Source of the DNA: Pseudomonadota bacterium
GTDB taxonomy: Bacteria; Myxococcota_A; UBA9160; SZUA-336
Direction: 5' to 3'
Assembly (NCBI GenBank): GCA_003247575.1
Contig: QJZC01000019.1
Location: forward strand, 124,001 to 188,000
Length of the DNA stretch: 64,000 nt
The notes beneath the pieces are model-generated. The model saw nothing but the letters and a program-made list of their open reading frames with translations. It did not search any database and had not been told where the DNA came from. The position numbers and the translations under genes are program-made. The stretch's first letter is position 1. Every line of letters begins with the position of its first letter. This document shows, piece after piece, positions 54,121 to 63,503 of this stretch.

Positions 54121-55392
54121 TCAAGCGTTTCCGTACACGCGCAGCTGGATCTCGATCTCCTGATTCTCGGGAAAGCGCCAGCCGGAGTCCAAGTCCTCGA
54201 AGCGACGTCGCAGCGCCTCTCCGTTCGGCCGCGCCATGAGCATGCGATGGATCTCGTCCTGGCTCTGCTCGCGCTGCTGCCTGGGGCGATCCGACGCGAT
54301 TCCGCGCAGCTGCGCCGTCAGGATGCGGTCTACGACCTCGGAGCCTCGAATCCGTCCCTTGCCATCCTCGGTGCGCAGATCGCGCGCCCGCAGCTCCGAA
54401 AGGGCCGTCCGCAGGTACTCGACGTGCGGCGACTCGTCGGCTTCGATGCACGCGACCATCCCACCCGCCTCGGCCGGCCGCGCCGAAATCTCGGGATCTC
54501 CGAGCAGGCGACGACCCCAGGCGAACATCTCGGCAGCGAAGATCTCGATCACCATCACATTCGCCATGAGCGTGATCAGCGACTCCAAGGGCTTCGAGAT
54601 CTCGGGCACGTTGCGCGTCGCGGCGCGGCGTCCGCCCCCCCCCATGTTCATCATGAGCTGCATGAGCACGTCACCAGGCACGTCCGGATGATCGAGGCCC
54701 AGGTCGCGCGCAGCTTCCCACATCTGCTTGTGACCGCCCTCGCGCCGCCAGCCTGCCTCGTCGCGTGCATGAGCCTCGAAGAGCCCGCCCTCGAGATGCG
54801 CCAAGCAGGTCCCACCGAGGTCCTCGACGACGTCGCTCTCCAAGCGGAGCGGCCCGACCTCGCGGATGCGCGCACCGAAGCCCTCGACGATCGCGATCGT
54901 GGTGAGTGTTCTCACCACGGGCTCGCTCACGCCCGAGAGGAGCAGCAGCTTCGCCTGCTCGTAGTTGGGGTATTGCGGCGGAAGGTACTCGCGCGGGAAG
55001 TAGACGAGAGGATGGCCCTCGGCCGCCAGTCGCCCCTTCCAAGCGTGAATCGCGGGGATTCGAACCAACGTCCGCGGCGAGTAGTAGCGGCCGCCGATGA
55101 AGCCACCATGGCACAACACGTCCCCCGCCATCAGCGGCTCCTCGACCGGATGGCTGGTCAACAGCTCGTCGCGCGTGAACTCGAGCTGACCCGGCCGGAT
55201 CTCCGGCGGTGTCCAGTCCGGGTGACCCGAGAGCGGCTGACCTGAGAGCGGCGGACCCGAGAGCGGCGGACCCGAGAGCGGCGGAGCTGACGGCGGCGCA
55301 GCGGAAATTCTGGCATCCGTCCAGCTGTCGGCTGGCGTGGGGGCGGGCTCCAATCCCGCAGGGGCTCCTTCGGGCGTCTGATCGATCGGCAT
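54121..55392 (-). CDS. Ferritin-like diiron candidate protein, unknown function
   Basis: 423 residues from ATG 55392. The first 70 residues are Pro/Ala/Ser-rich and contain four PLSG(P/Q/H) repeats. The conserved part begins near GDVLCHGGFIGGRYYSPRTL. Two EXXH-type motifs lie in predicted helices, EGGHKQMWE near residue 235 and ESPHVEYL near 335, with further helix acids (EIFAAEMFAWGRRLL). Paired EXXH helices are the pattern of ferritin-like diiron bundles, so metal binding is plausible but unproven. No signal peptide. Diverges from the glpD-like gene. Confidence 0.65.
   Translation of the reverse strand: MPIDQTPEGAPAGLEPAPTPADSWTDARISAAPPSAPPLSGPPLSGPPLSGQPLSGHPDWTPPEIRPGQLEFTRDELLTSHPVEEPLMAGDVLCHGGFIGGRYYSPRTLVRIPAIHAWKGRLAAEGHPLVYFPREYLPPQYPNYEQAKLLLLSGVSEPVVRTLTTIAIVEGFGARIREVGPLRLESDVVEDLGGTCLAHLEGGLFEAHARDEAGWRREGGHKQMWEAARDLGLDHPDVPGDVLMQLMMNMGGGGRRAATRNVPEISKPLESLITLMANVMVIEIFAAEMFAWGRRLLGDPEISARPAEAGGMVACIEADESPHVEYLRTALSELRARDLRTEDGKGRIRGSEVVDRILTAQLRGIASDRPRQQREQSQDEIHRMLMARPNGEALRRRFEDLDSGWRFPENQEIEIQLRVYGNA
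55222..55281. repeat. Four 15-bp in-frame repeats (PLSG units)
   Basis: Four near-identical 15-base units encode PLSGP, PLSGP, PLSGQ and PLSGH in the Pro-rich N-terminus of the ferritin-like gene. Typical slippage-prone coding repeat. Confidence 0.8.
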
Positions 55393-55576
55393 GTCGCTCT
55401 CTCTCGTCGCAGGGTGTCTCGAGACGATACCACCCCTCGGAGGAGAGCACCGAGCCTGGCTTGGAGCACCGTCGCGTCCGCGCCGCGCTGTCGTTGCCGT
55501 GCCCACCTGCGCCGACCTCCGCCAGCATCGACCGTGCGCCCTCGCGAGGATTCTGCGCCCGGCGGCCAGGTCGTCT

Positions 55577-57334
55577 ATGCTCGAACGTATGCAGCCCCTG
55601 GCAAACGCCACTCTGTCGTCCGACCACAGAAAGAGCGCGCTCGCGCACATGGCGCGTGAGCGCTTCGACCTCGCGATCATCGGCGGCGGCGTCACGGGAG
55701 TCGGCATCGCACTCGACGCAGCGACGCGCGGACTGTCCGTCGCCCTCGTGGAACAGCGCGACTTCGCTGCCGGCACGTCGAGTCGCTCGAGCAAGCTGAT
55801 CCACGGAGGCCTCCGCTACCTGCAGCAAGGGGACCTGGCGCTCGTGCGGGAGGCCCTGGCGGAGCAGACCCTGATGCTCGAGCGGCTGTGCCCTCACCTC
55901 GTCCGGCCACTTCCGTTCCTGTTCCCACTCGAGCACCGAGTCTGGCAACGCGCGTATGTCGGTGCCGGTCTCCTCCTCTACGACTGGCTGGCCGGGCCGC
56001 GTGCCGTCCCTCGCCACCGCCACTACTCGCGCCAGAGTGCCCTGCGCCGCTTCCCTGCGCTGCGCCACGACCGGCTCGTGGGAGCGATCGAGTACTTCGA
56101 CGCGCAGGTCGACGATGCTCGGCACACGCTCACCGTCGCCCGGACGGCGGCCCATCATGGCGCCACACTCGCCACCAGCGCACGCGCGATCGGTCTGCTG
56201 GACAGCGGTCAGGGCGTCAGCGGAGTCCGAGTGAGGGACCTCGAGAGCGGAAACACCTTCGACCTGCGCGCACGCCAGGTCCTGAACGCTACCGGCGTCT
56301 GGACGGACACGGTGCAGTCCATGGCAGGTCGAGGTTGGATCCACGTTCGCGCGTCGAAAGGCATCCATCTCGTCGTGCCGCGCGATCGCATCCACGCGCA
56401 GGGCGGACTGATCTTGCCGACCGAGTCGAGCGTGCTGTTCGTGATCCCGTGGAAGGAACATTGGATCATCGGCACCACCGACAGCGATTGGAACCTCGAT
56501 CTGGCGCACCCCGCAGCCAGCGCGCGCGACATCGACTATCTGCTGACCACCTTGAATCGCATGCTCGATCCACCGCTCCGGCGCGACGACATCGAGGGCG
56601 TGTACGCGGGCCTGCGGCCCCTGCTGCGGGGCGAGAACGCGGCCACGAGCCAGCTGTCCCGAGAACATGCGGTATCGCGCGCCGCCTCAGGCCTGATCAG
56701 CGTGGCAGGAGGCAAGTACACGACCTATCGAGTCATGGCGCGCGATGCCGTCGATCTGGCGGCTCGCGAGCTGCCGCACCGGGTTCCCGCCTCCTGCAGC
56801 GACCGAATTCCACTCCTCGGCGCGGACGGCTACGCCGCATTCGTCAATCGTCGCGAGACGCTTGCCGACCGGTTTGGATTGGATATCCGACACGTCGACC
56901 ACTTGCTCGAGCGCTATGGCTCCTGCGTGGCACAGGTGCTCGCCCCCCTACACGAGCATCCGGAATGGGCGCAACCCATTCCCGGCGCCGAGGAATACCT
57001 CCTGGCGGAGGCGGGTTACGCCGCCTCTCATGAAGGCGCGCTGCATCTCGACGACACACTCACACGCCGCACCCGCATCTCGATCGAGACGTTCGATCGC
57101 GGCCTTCGCGCATCCCAGGCCGTCGCAGACGTAATGGGGACGGTCCTCGGATGGGATGCCGCAACGCGCAAGCGCGAGCTCACACATTACGAGGCGCGCG
57201 TACACGCCGAGCGAGAATCTCAGGAACAGCCCGATGACCAGACCGCCGACGCGGCCCGCCTCGGCGCCCCGGACGTTCGCATCGGAGGCTCGGACGAGTC
57301 CAAGGGAACCGACACCACCGCCCGAGAGAGCTGA
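55577..57334 (+). CDS. glpD: FAD-dependent glycerol-3-phosphate dehydrogenase
   Basis: 585 residues from ATG 55577; the frame is open upstream but with no domain sense, and ATG 55589 is also possible. FAD-binding LAIIGGGVTGVGIALDAATR and the GlpD signature AGTSSRSSKLIHGGLRYLQQ near residue 55, then RHYSRQSALRRFPAL, NATGVWTD and the phosphate-loop region KEHWIIGTTDSDW. The C-terminal domain (HVDHLLERYGSCVAQVL) is complete. Oxidises glycerol 3-phosphate to dihydroxyacetone phosphate at the membrane, passing electrons to quinone. No glpK or glpF nearby. Confidence 0.94.
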   Translation: MLERMQPLANATLSSDHRKSALAHMARERFDLAIIGGGVTGVGIALDAATRGLSVALVEQRDFAAGTSSRSSKLIHGGLRYLQQGDLALVREALAEQTLMLERLCPHLVRPLPFLFPLEHRVWQRAYVGAGLLLYDWLAGPRAVPRHRHYSRQSALRRFPALRHDRLVGAIEYFDAQVDDARHTLTVARTAAHHGATLATSARAIGLLDSGQGVSGVRVRDLESGNTFDLRARQVLNATGVWTDTVQSMAGRGWIHVRASKGIHLVVPRDRIHAQGGLILPTESSVLFVIPWKEHWIIGTTDSDWNLDLAHPAASARDIDYLLTTLNRMLDPPLRRDDIEGVYAGLRPLLRGENAATSQLSREHAVSRAASGLISVAGGKYTTYRVMARDAVDLAARELPHRVPASCSDRIPLLGADGYAAFVNRRETLADRFGLDIRHVDHLLERYGSCVAQVLAPLHEHPEWAQPIPGAEEYLLAEAGYAASHEGALHLDDTLTRRTRISIETFDRGLRASQAVADVMGTVLGWDAATRKRELTHYEARVHAERESQEQPDDQTADAARLGAPDVRIGGSDESKGTDTTARES

Positions 57335-57408
57335 CGGCCACGACGGGCACGCGCGTCCCCATTTCTCAGAGATTGCCGGCCCGCGGCCATTCTGGTTAGG
57401 CTTGGCGT

Positions 57409-58275
57409 GTGACGGCGGGCTCACTCATCGAGGTCTCTCGGGGCAGCTTCGGCCCCAGTCGCTGGGAGTTCGCGGAGCGTCGCCTGGCGCCCGCCCTGGC
57501 CCCCTTCGTCGAACGCATGCTCGGCTACCAGGAACTCTCTAAGGCCCCAGCCCCGATGCGCGAGTTCCCGCAGACTTTCGTGGTGGTGATCATCGAGTTC
57601 GGACCCCCGATCACCGTGGCACCGCGCGGCGACCCCGCGCGAACCAAGCGCAGCCTGGGTGGATTCGTCGCCTCTCTGGGGGACGACTTCGCAGAAATCC
57701 AGTCCTCGGGACTTCAGCAGGGAGTCCAGGTGGATCTGACCCCAGCCGGCGCTCGGCGCCTGTTCGGACTCCCTCTCTCCGAGCTCGGGGGACGTATCGT
57801 CGCACTGACCGACCTATTCCCGACTGGCTACGACGAGCTGGTGGAGCGGTTGGCGGATGCGTCGAACTGGGAACTGCGGCTCGAACTGGTCGAACGGTTC
57901 CTGGTCGGGCGCATCTTGGACAGCTCCGTCGATAGCTGCCGCACCGACTGGGCACAGCGCCGGATTCTCGCGCAGCGGGGCGCGTTGCCCCTACGCGCCC
58001 TCTCGAGCGAGCTCGGCATCAGCCACAAGCACTTGATCTCGTTGTTCCGCGATCAGGTCGGTGTCACACCCAAACTCTTTGCGCGCCTGGTGCGCTTCCA
58101 AGCAGCACTGCGCTCGGCCTGCGCCCACCCTGAGCTCCCCTGGGTCGACGTCGCCCTCGAGTCGGGTTTCTGCGACCAGGCCCATCTGGCCCGTGAGATG
58201 CGCCACTTCACCGGGCTGACGCCCACCGCTGCCCGCGAGCTGCGACTCTCGGAGCCGGGCGCCTCCGGCGGGTAA
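57409..58275 (+). CDS. AraC family transcriptional regulator
   Basis: 288 residues, GTG start. The N-terminal half is a sensor domain of the type with EFPQTFVVVIIEFGPPITVA and VDLTPAGARRLFGLPLSEL, seen in many AraC regulators of efflux or catabolic genes. The C-terminal HTH_18 domain (LSSELGISHKHLISLFRDQV; VALESGFCDQAHLAREMRHF; TGLTPTAAREL) is complete. Probably regulates the VOC gene 71 bases downstream, a common pairing. Confidence 0.93.
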   Translation: MTAGSLIEVSRGSFGPSRWEFAERRLAPALAPFVERMLGYQELSKAPAPMREFPQTFVVVIIEFGPPITVAPRGDPARTKRSLGGFVASLGDDFAEIQSSGLQQGVQVDLTPAGARRLFGLPLSELGGRIVALTDLFPTGYDELVERLADASNWELRLELVERFLVGRILDSSVDSCRTDWAQRRILAQRGALPLRALSSELGISHKHLISLFRDQVGVTPKLFARLVRFQAALRSACAHPELPWVDVALESGFCDQAHLAREMRHFTGLTPTAARELRLSEPGASGG

Positions 58276-58346
58276 ACTCGATCCAAGACATCTCGGCTCG
58301 ACTCGGACGACACTGTTCGCAGACCCAAACTCGAGGAGCCCAAGAC

Positions 58347-58769
58347 ATGAGTCAGAGTCCGCACTCCAAGGTGATCCCCACGCTTCGCTACGCCGACGCC
58401 TCCCGCGCCATCGACTGGTTGTGCGACGCCTTCGGCTTCGAGCGCCACTTGGTGGTACCCAGCGCAGGGAACACCATCGACCATGCGCAGCTCTGCTGCG
58501 AAGGAGGCATGATCATGCTCGGCACCGCGCGCGACGACGCATTCGGCGAGCTGCAGACGACGCCCGCCAACGTCGGAGGGATCTGTACGCAGAGCCCGTA
58601 CATCATCGTATCCGAGATCGATGCGCACTACGAGCGGGCCAAGGCGGCCGGCGCAGAGATCGTCTACGACATCCGCGACGAAGACTACGGAGGCCGCGGC
58701 TACTCCTGCCGCGACCCCGAGGGCCACCTCTGGAACTTCGGAAGCTATGACCCCTGGAAGCAAGACTGA
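58347..58769 (+). CDS. VOC family glyoxalase/bleomycin-resistance-like protein
   Basis: 140 residues with GAGGAG at nine bases. Single VOC module: VIPTLRYADASRAIDWLCDA, QLCCEGGMIMLGTA, YIIVSEIDAHYERAKAAGAE and YSCRDPEGHLWNFGSY at the end. The PhnB-like subtype usually acts as a dimer. Substrate unknown; its place next to an AraC gene suggests an inducible detoxification role. Confidence 0.92.
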   Translation: MSQSPHSKVIPTLRYADASRAIDWLCDAFGFERHLVVPSAGNTIDHAQLCCEGGMIMLGTARDDAFGELQTTPANVGGICTQSPYIIVSEIDAHYERAKAAGAEIVYDIRDEDYGGRGYSCRDPEGHLWNFGSYDPWKQD

Positions 58770-58969
58770 TAGAGCCCGGCGAAAACCACCGACGCACGCG
58801 AGAACGAGCGCAGCAACTTCGCTGGGAGCCGGACCAGGCTTCGATCGAGGAGGGTAAATCGACATAGCCGCACGAGAGAACTGAGCGCCACACCCGCTCT
58901 CGCGCAAGCGAGCCTTGCCGCGATCCGCGTGCCCGAACCGGTCTAGAACGCTATAACGGTGGACACGCG

Positions 58970-61900
58970 ATGACGACCGCGATCCTTACCGAAAAACCAT
59001 CCGTCGCCCGCGACATTGCGCGCGTCCTGGGTGCCCACCAACGTCGCAACGGATTCCTGGACGGCAACGGCTATCGCGTGACCTGGGCACTCGGTCACTT
59101 GGTGGAGCTCCCGCAACCCCACCAGATCGATGCGCGGTGGAAGCGATGGTCGGAGGCTTCTCTCCCGATGATCCCGCGTCGTTGGCCGCTCAGCATCTCG
59201 GCGAAGACGAAGGATCAGTTCGAGATCGTGCGGAGCGTGCTGACTGCCCCCGACGTAGACTTGGTGGTCTGTGCAACCGACGCAGGCCGCGAGGGGGAGC
59301 TGATCTTCCGCTACATCGTCGAGGCGGCAGGCTGCACGAAGCCCCTTCGTCGCCTCTGGATCTCGTCCCTCACCGCTGCAGCGATCGAGCAGGGATTCGC
59401 TCGGCTCGAGGACGCAACGGAGTTCGCTGCGCTCGCGGATGCCGCGCGCGGACGTAGCCGCGCCGACTGGATCGTGGGCATGAATCTGACACGCGCCTAT
59501 ACACTCGCGGAACGTACATCCAGCCGCTCCAGCGCGGCCGCTTCAGAGCCAGGTAAGCGCCCGTCTAGAGATGTCCTCTCTGTCGGGCGTGTCCAAACTC
59601 CGACGCTCGCGATGCTGGTCGAGCGAGAGCGCGAGATCCGAAGCTTCGTGCCAGAAGACTACCTAGAGGTCGAGGTCTGCTTCGGCGTCCCCGCGTCTCC
59701 CGAGCTCGAGAGCGACGAGTATCGCGGACTGTATTTTCGTGATGTCCCAGCGCTCGAGGGAGAGGAAGCGGCCGCACGAGCCGCGCGCGCACGCCGACTG
59801 CCGCCCGACGGAGAAGCAGCCGACGCCATCGTCGCTCGGGCACTCTCGGGCGTAGCCGAGATCGCGTCGATCGACGCGCAGCGGCGCTCGCTCCCGCCCC
59901 CTCAGCTGTACGATCTCACGGAGCTGCAGCGGCACGCCAACCGACTCTACGGTTTCTCCGCCAAGCGCACGCTCGAACTGGCTCAGACCTTGTACGAGCG
60001 ATACAAGCTGCTGAGCTACCCACGTACGGACAGTCGGCATCTATCCGCAGCGGTAGCCGAGACACTTCCAGAGATCGTCGCGGCCATTCGCGTTCCGTAC
60101 GAGTCCAAGCTCACCCCCGAAACGGGCACGGCTCCGCTCTCCCGTCGCTTCGTGGACGACGCACGCATCACCGATCACCACGCGATCATCCCCACGGGAG
60201 TCGCACTGCCACGCAGCGGACTGCCGGAGGACGCAGCGAAGATCTACACACTCGTCTGCGTCAGGCTCTTGGCAGCCTGGCAGCCGGACTACCTCTACTC
60301 GACGACCGTCGTCATCACCGAGATCAAGAGCACCACCGGCCCCTCGGAGGCCGTGCTCGTCGATCACTACCGGAGTAGCGGCACGCGCGTAGACCAACTC
60401 GGCTGGCGGAGCCTGGAGCGTGAGCATTTGCGTCCCGGGGATTCACAGACCTCACAAGCGACACCGGAACTGCCCACCGACTTGCGCGAAGGCCTCCAAC
60501 CGGAGGTTCGCGACGCGCACTCGGTACCACGCAAGACTCAGCCGCCACGCCCCTTCACGGAAGCAACACTGCTGACTGCGATGGAGACGGCAGGGCGCAG
60601 TGTCGATGACCGCGAGCTCTCCGAGGCGATGCGTGAGCGCGGCCTCGGGACACCCGCCACGCGCGCGGGCATCATCGAGACCCTGCTCCAACGGGACTAC
60701 GTCGAACGGCGTCAAAAGTCGCTACGCGCCACCGACAAAGGGATGCATCTGGTCGAGATCGTAGACCCCGACGTGAAGAGCCCTGCGCTCACGGGTCGCT
60801 TCGAATTCCAGCTGAGCCAGATCGAGCGTGGCAATGCACGGCTCGACAGTTTCATGGGAGAGATCGAAACATTCGTCCGCAGCGTGCTCGCCCGAATCGT
60901 CGGCGTCCCAACGAGAGCCCCAGCCGTAAGCGCACCCGCTCAGGGAACAGCGTTCTCGACATCGGCGCAAGACGCCCCAAGACCAAGCAAGCGCGAGCGG
61001 GTCCGCTCGCAGCCGGTCGAGCGCAGCGCGCCTCCAAACGTCACCAGTCCGGCGCCCCGCCCGATCCCAGCCGCCTTTCGTCGCAGCCTACCAGCAGCTC
61101 GAAGCCGCAGTCCGACCTCCTCGGAGTGCCTCCAAGATCTGCTCCGCGACACATTCGGCTTTGCGAGCTTTCGTCCATTCCAGGAGCGCGTGTGCCGCGC
61201 AGTCACCGATGGCCAAGACGCCCTGCTGGTGATGCCCACCGGCGCGGGAAAGTCGCTCTGCTATCAGCTACCCGGAATCGCGCGCGCGGGCACAACCTTG
61301 GTCCTGAGCCCGCTGATTGCTCTCATGGACGACCAAGTGGCGGCGCTGAACGAGCGCGGACTGCACGCGGAGAGCATCCACTCGGGTCGCGATCGCCAGC
61401 ACTCGCGTCGCGTGTGTCAGGAGTATCTGGCCGGCAGCTTGGACTTTCTCTTCGTTGCGCCCGAGCGGCTACGCGTCGCTGGCTTTCCGCAGATGCTAGC
61501 GAGGTCCAAGCCGAGCTTGATTGCGGTGGACGAGGCCCACTGCATCTCCCAGTGGGGGCACGATTTCCGCCCGGACTACCGCATGCTTGGAGAACATCTC
61601 GAGCGTCTGAGGCCGACCCCCGTGCTGGCCGTCACGGCGACGGCAACCCCCACGGTACAGAAGGACATCGTGGAACAGCTGCGCCTCCAAGCACCGGCGC
61701 TCTTCGTGCACGGCTTCCGACGAACCAACTTGGGTATCGAGGTGGTCGAGCTCCCACCGCGCCTGCGCGCCCCGGCAGTCCGCGAGATCATGTCGGATCC
61801 GACCAATCGGCCCGCAATCGTGTATGCCGCCAGCCGCAAGCAAGCGGAGGAGCTGGCGGAGCTGCTCGCAGCCGTGTGTAACGCGCGTGTGTACCACGCG

Positions 61901-63187
61901 GGCATGACCGCCGAGCGCCGTCAAAGCGTCCACAATGCGTTTCGTTCGGGGGAGCTCGAAGTGGTCGTCGCCACGATCGCGTTCGGAATGGGCATCGACA
62001 AGGCCGACATCCGCACGGTGATCCACACCGCGCGCCCGCGCAGCATCGAGAACTACTATCAGGAGATCGGCCGAGCCGGGAGAGACGGCGCCAATGCTCG
62101 CGCGGTAATGCTGCAGAGCTTCGCTGATCAGCGGCTGCACGAATGGTTCCTGGATCGCGACTATCCGGCGGAGAGCACAGTGGCCAGCGTGTACGCCAAG
62201 CTCCGCGACGCGCCACAGAGTGTCGAGACACTTCAGGGAAGCACTCGCCTCGAACCGGAAGAGCTGCAACGCATCGTCGAGAAGCTCTGGATTCATGGCG
62301 GTGCCGTGGTCGATCCTGAGGATCGCCTGATCCGCGGGCCATCGGATTGGCGCGCGGCCTACCGCTCCCAGCGTGCGCAGCGAGAACTCGAGATCGAACG
62401 CGTACGCGAGTACGTATCGATTCACACATGTCGCATGGCGGCCATCGTGCAGCATTTCGGTGACTCCAGCGATCGACAAGCCAGCTGCGGGCTATGCGAC
62501 ATGTGCGCGCCGAGCCAATGTCTGTACCTAGAATCCCGACCGCTCGGGGCCGCCGGATCCCACGCCCTCGACTACGTGACTCGGGCACTGCGAGAGAAGG
62601 ACGGAATGACCGTCGGACAGCTTCACAGCGGACTCCCGCGCGCGAGCATCGATCGTCGAGCCTTCGAGGACCTGCTCGCCACGGGTGTACGCGCCGGGCT
62701 CTTTCGAGAGCTAGCAGACGAATTCGAACGCCACGGCGAGAAGATCCGGTTCCGACGCCTGTATCTCTGTGATGACGCGTCCCGCAGCAGGCCCCACGAA
62801 GTGTCCGAGTTCGTCCCACGTACGCCGACGAGTGCGCCTACCCCGCGCACCACAAACAGATCGCGTACGCGCAAGAGCCTCAGTGCGCGCAGAGCGGGCT
62901 CGCCTAGCGGCGCCGCCCCCTCGAGTTCGGCGCCGGCCGAAGCAAGGCCCAGCCTTTCGGATGCGAGCGCACGCTGCTTCGAGCTGCTCAAGGATTGGCG
63001 CCGCACCGAGGCGCGACACCGACGCAAGCCAGCGTTTCGGATCCTGACCGACCAGGCTCTACATCAGATTGCGACAGTTCGCCCCACCAGCGAGGAGCAG
63101 CTGCTCGCCGTCAGGGGGGTGGGTGCTTCGACCGTCTCACGCCACGGAGCAGCAATCCTGCGCATCGTCTTCCAAACGCGAGGTTGA
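58970..63187 (+). CDS. DNA topoisomerase III-RecQ helicase fusion protein
   Basis: 1405 residues in one uninterrupted frame. Residues 1-150 are a TOPRIM domain (LTEKPSVARDIARVLGAHQR; CATDAGREGELIFRYIVEAA). The topoisomerase IA core runs to about 645 with Tyr350 in SYPRTDSRHLS, the nucleophile of topoisomerase III. A basic, Pro/Ser-rich linker covers about 645-715. RecQ helicase follows: FRPFQ (motif 0), MPTGAGKSLCYQLP near 753, VDEAHCISQWGHDFRPDY, AVTATATP, and AFGMGIDKADIRTVIHTARP with QEIGRAGRDG. Next comes the Cys4 zinc region (HTCRMAAIVQHF ... CGLCDMCAPSQC), a winged helix, and a C-terminal HRDC domain near 1320-1400. All key residues are present in both halves. Together such activities dissolve double Holliday junctions. 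Transcribed alone. Confidence 0.95.
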   Translation: MTTAILTEKPSVARDIARVLGAHQRRNGFLDGNGYRVTWALGHLVELPQPHQIDARWKRWSEASLPMIPRRWPLSISAKTKDQFEIVRSVLTAPDVDLVVCATDAGREGELIFRYIVEAAGCTKPLRRLWISSLTAAAIEQGFARLEDATEFAALADAARGRSRADWIVGMNLTRAYTLAERTSSRSSAAASEPGKRPSRDVLSVGRVQTPTLAMLVEREREIRSFVPEDYLEVEVCFGVPASPELESDEYRGLYFRDVPALEGEEAAARAARARRLPPDGEAADAIVARALSGVAEIASIDAQRRSLPPPQLYDLTELQRHANRLYGFSAKRTLELAQTLYERYKLLSYPRTDSRHLSAAVAETLPEIVAAIRVPYESKLTPETGTAPLSRRFVDDARITDHHAIIPTGVALPRSGLPEDAAKIYTLVCVRLLAAWQPDYLYSTTVVITEIKSTTGPSEAVLVDHYRSSGTRVDQLGWRSLEREHLRPGDSQTSQATPELPTDLREGLQPEVRDAHSVPRKTQPPRPFTEATLLTAMETAGRSVDDRELSEAMRERGLGTPATRAGIIETLLQRDYVERRQKSLRATDKGMHLVEIVDPDVKSPALTGRFEFQLSQIERGNARLDSFMGEIETFVRSVLARIVGVPTRAPAVSAPAQGTAFSTSAQDAPRPSKRERVRSQPVERSAPPNVTSPAPRPIPAAFRRSLPAARSRSPTSSECLQDLLRDTFGFASFRPFQERVCRAVTDGQDALLVMPTGAGKSLCYQLPGIARAGTTLVLSPLIALMDDQVAALNERGLHAESIHSGRDRQHSRRVCQEYLAGSLDFLFVAPERLRVAGFPQMLARSKPSLIAVDEAHCISQWGHDFRPDYRMLGEHLERLRPTPVLAVTATATPTVQKDIVEQLRLQAPALFVHGFRRTNLGIEVVELPPRLRAPAVREIMSDPTNRPAIVYAASRKQAEELAELLAAVCNARVYHAGMTAERRQSVHNAFRSGELEVVVATIAFGMGIDKADIRTVIHTARPRSIENYYQEIGRAGRDGANARAVMLQSFADQRLHEWFLDRDYPAESTVASVYAKLRDAPQSVETLQGSTRLEPEELQRIVEKLWIHGGAVVDPEDRLIRGPSDWRAAYRSQRAQRELEIERVREYVSIHTCRMAAIVQHFGDSSDRQASCGLCDMCAPSQCLYLESRPLGAAGSHALDYVTRALREKDGMTVGQLHSGLPRASIDRRAFEDLLATGVRAGLFRELADEFERHGEKIRFRRLYLCDDASRSRPHEVSEFVPRTPTSAPTPRTTNRSRTRKSLSARRAGSPSGAAPSSSAPAEARPSLSDASARCFELLKDWRRTEARHRRKPAFRILTDQALHQIATVRPTSEEQLLAVRGVGASTVSRHGAAILRIVFQTRG

Positions 63188-63503
63188 TCCGAGCAACGCG
63201 GGACCGCCTTGCATGCGAGATCTCGGGTAGGCTACGGCTCGGAGGAAGCGAGGGCAGCCGCGGTCGGACCGCGACACCTGTGCACGAATGTGGAACCAAC
63301 GCGCTCGAGCCACTGCCTCGCCCCGACGCGCTGTCGCCCGACGGTCTCTGGACGGGTAAATCCCCCTGCAAGATCTCCGAGGCTGAGGTAGGATCGGAGC
63401 AGGCGGGCAGGCGATCGAGCGCGTGAAGCCGGAACGGAACCCGATAGAGAACAGAGCGCGATCGAGTTCTTCGAGAGCGGAATCAGCGAGGGGGACGACT
63501 CAG
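63188..63503. other. Intergenic region
   Basis: 316 bases between the topoisomerase-helicase gene and the partial gene at the right edge. No coding frame, RNA gene or clear terminator hairpin recognised. Confidence 0.5.

Noticed and set aside
54671..56668. 665-codon minus-strand open frame
   Set aside because: Covers two real genes (glpD and the ferritin-like gene) in other frames; no domain.
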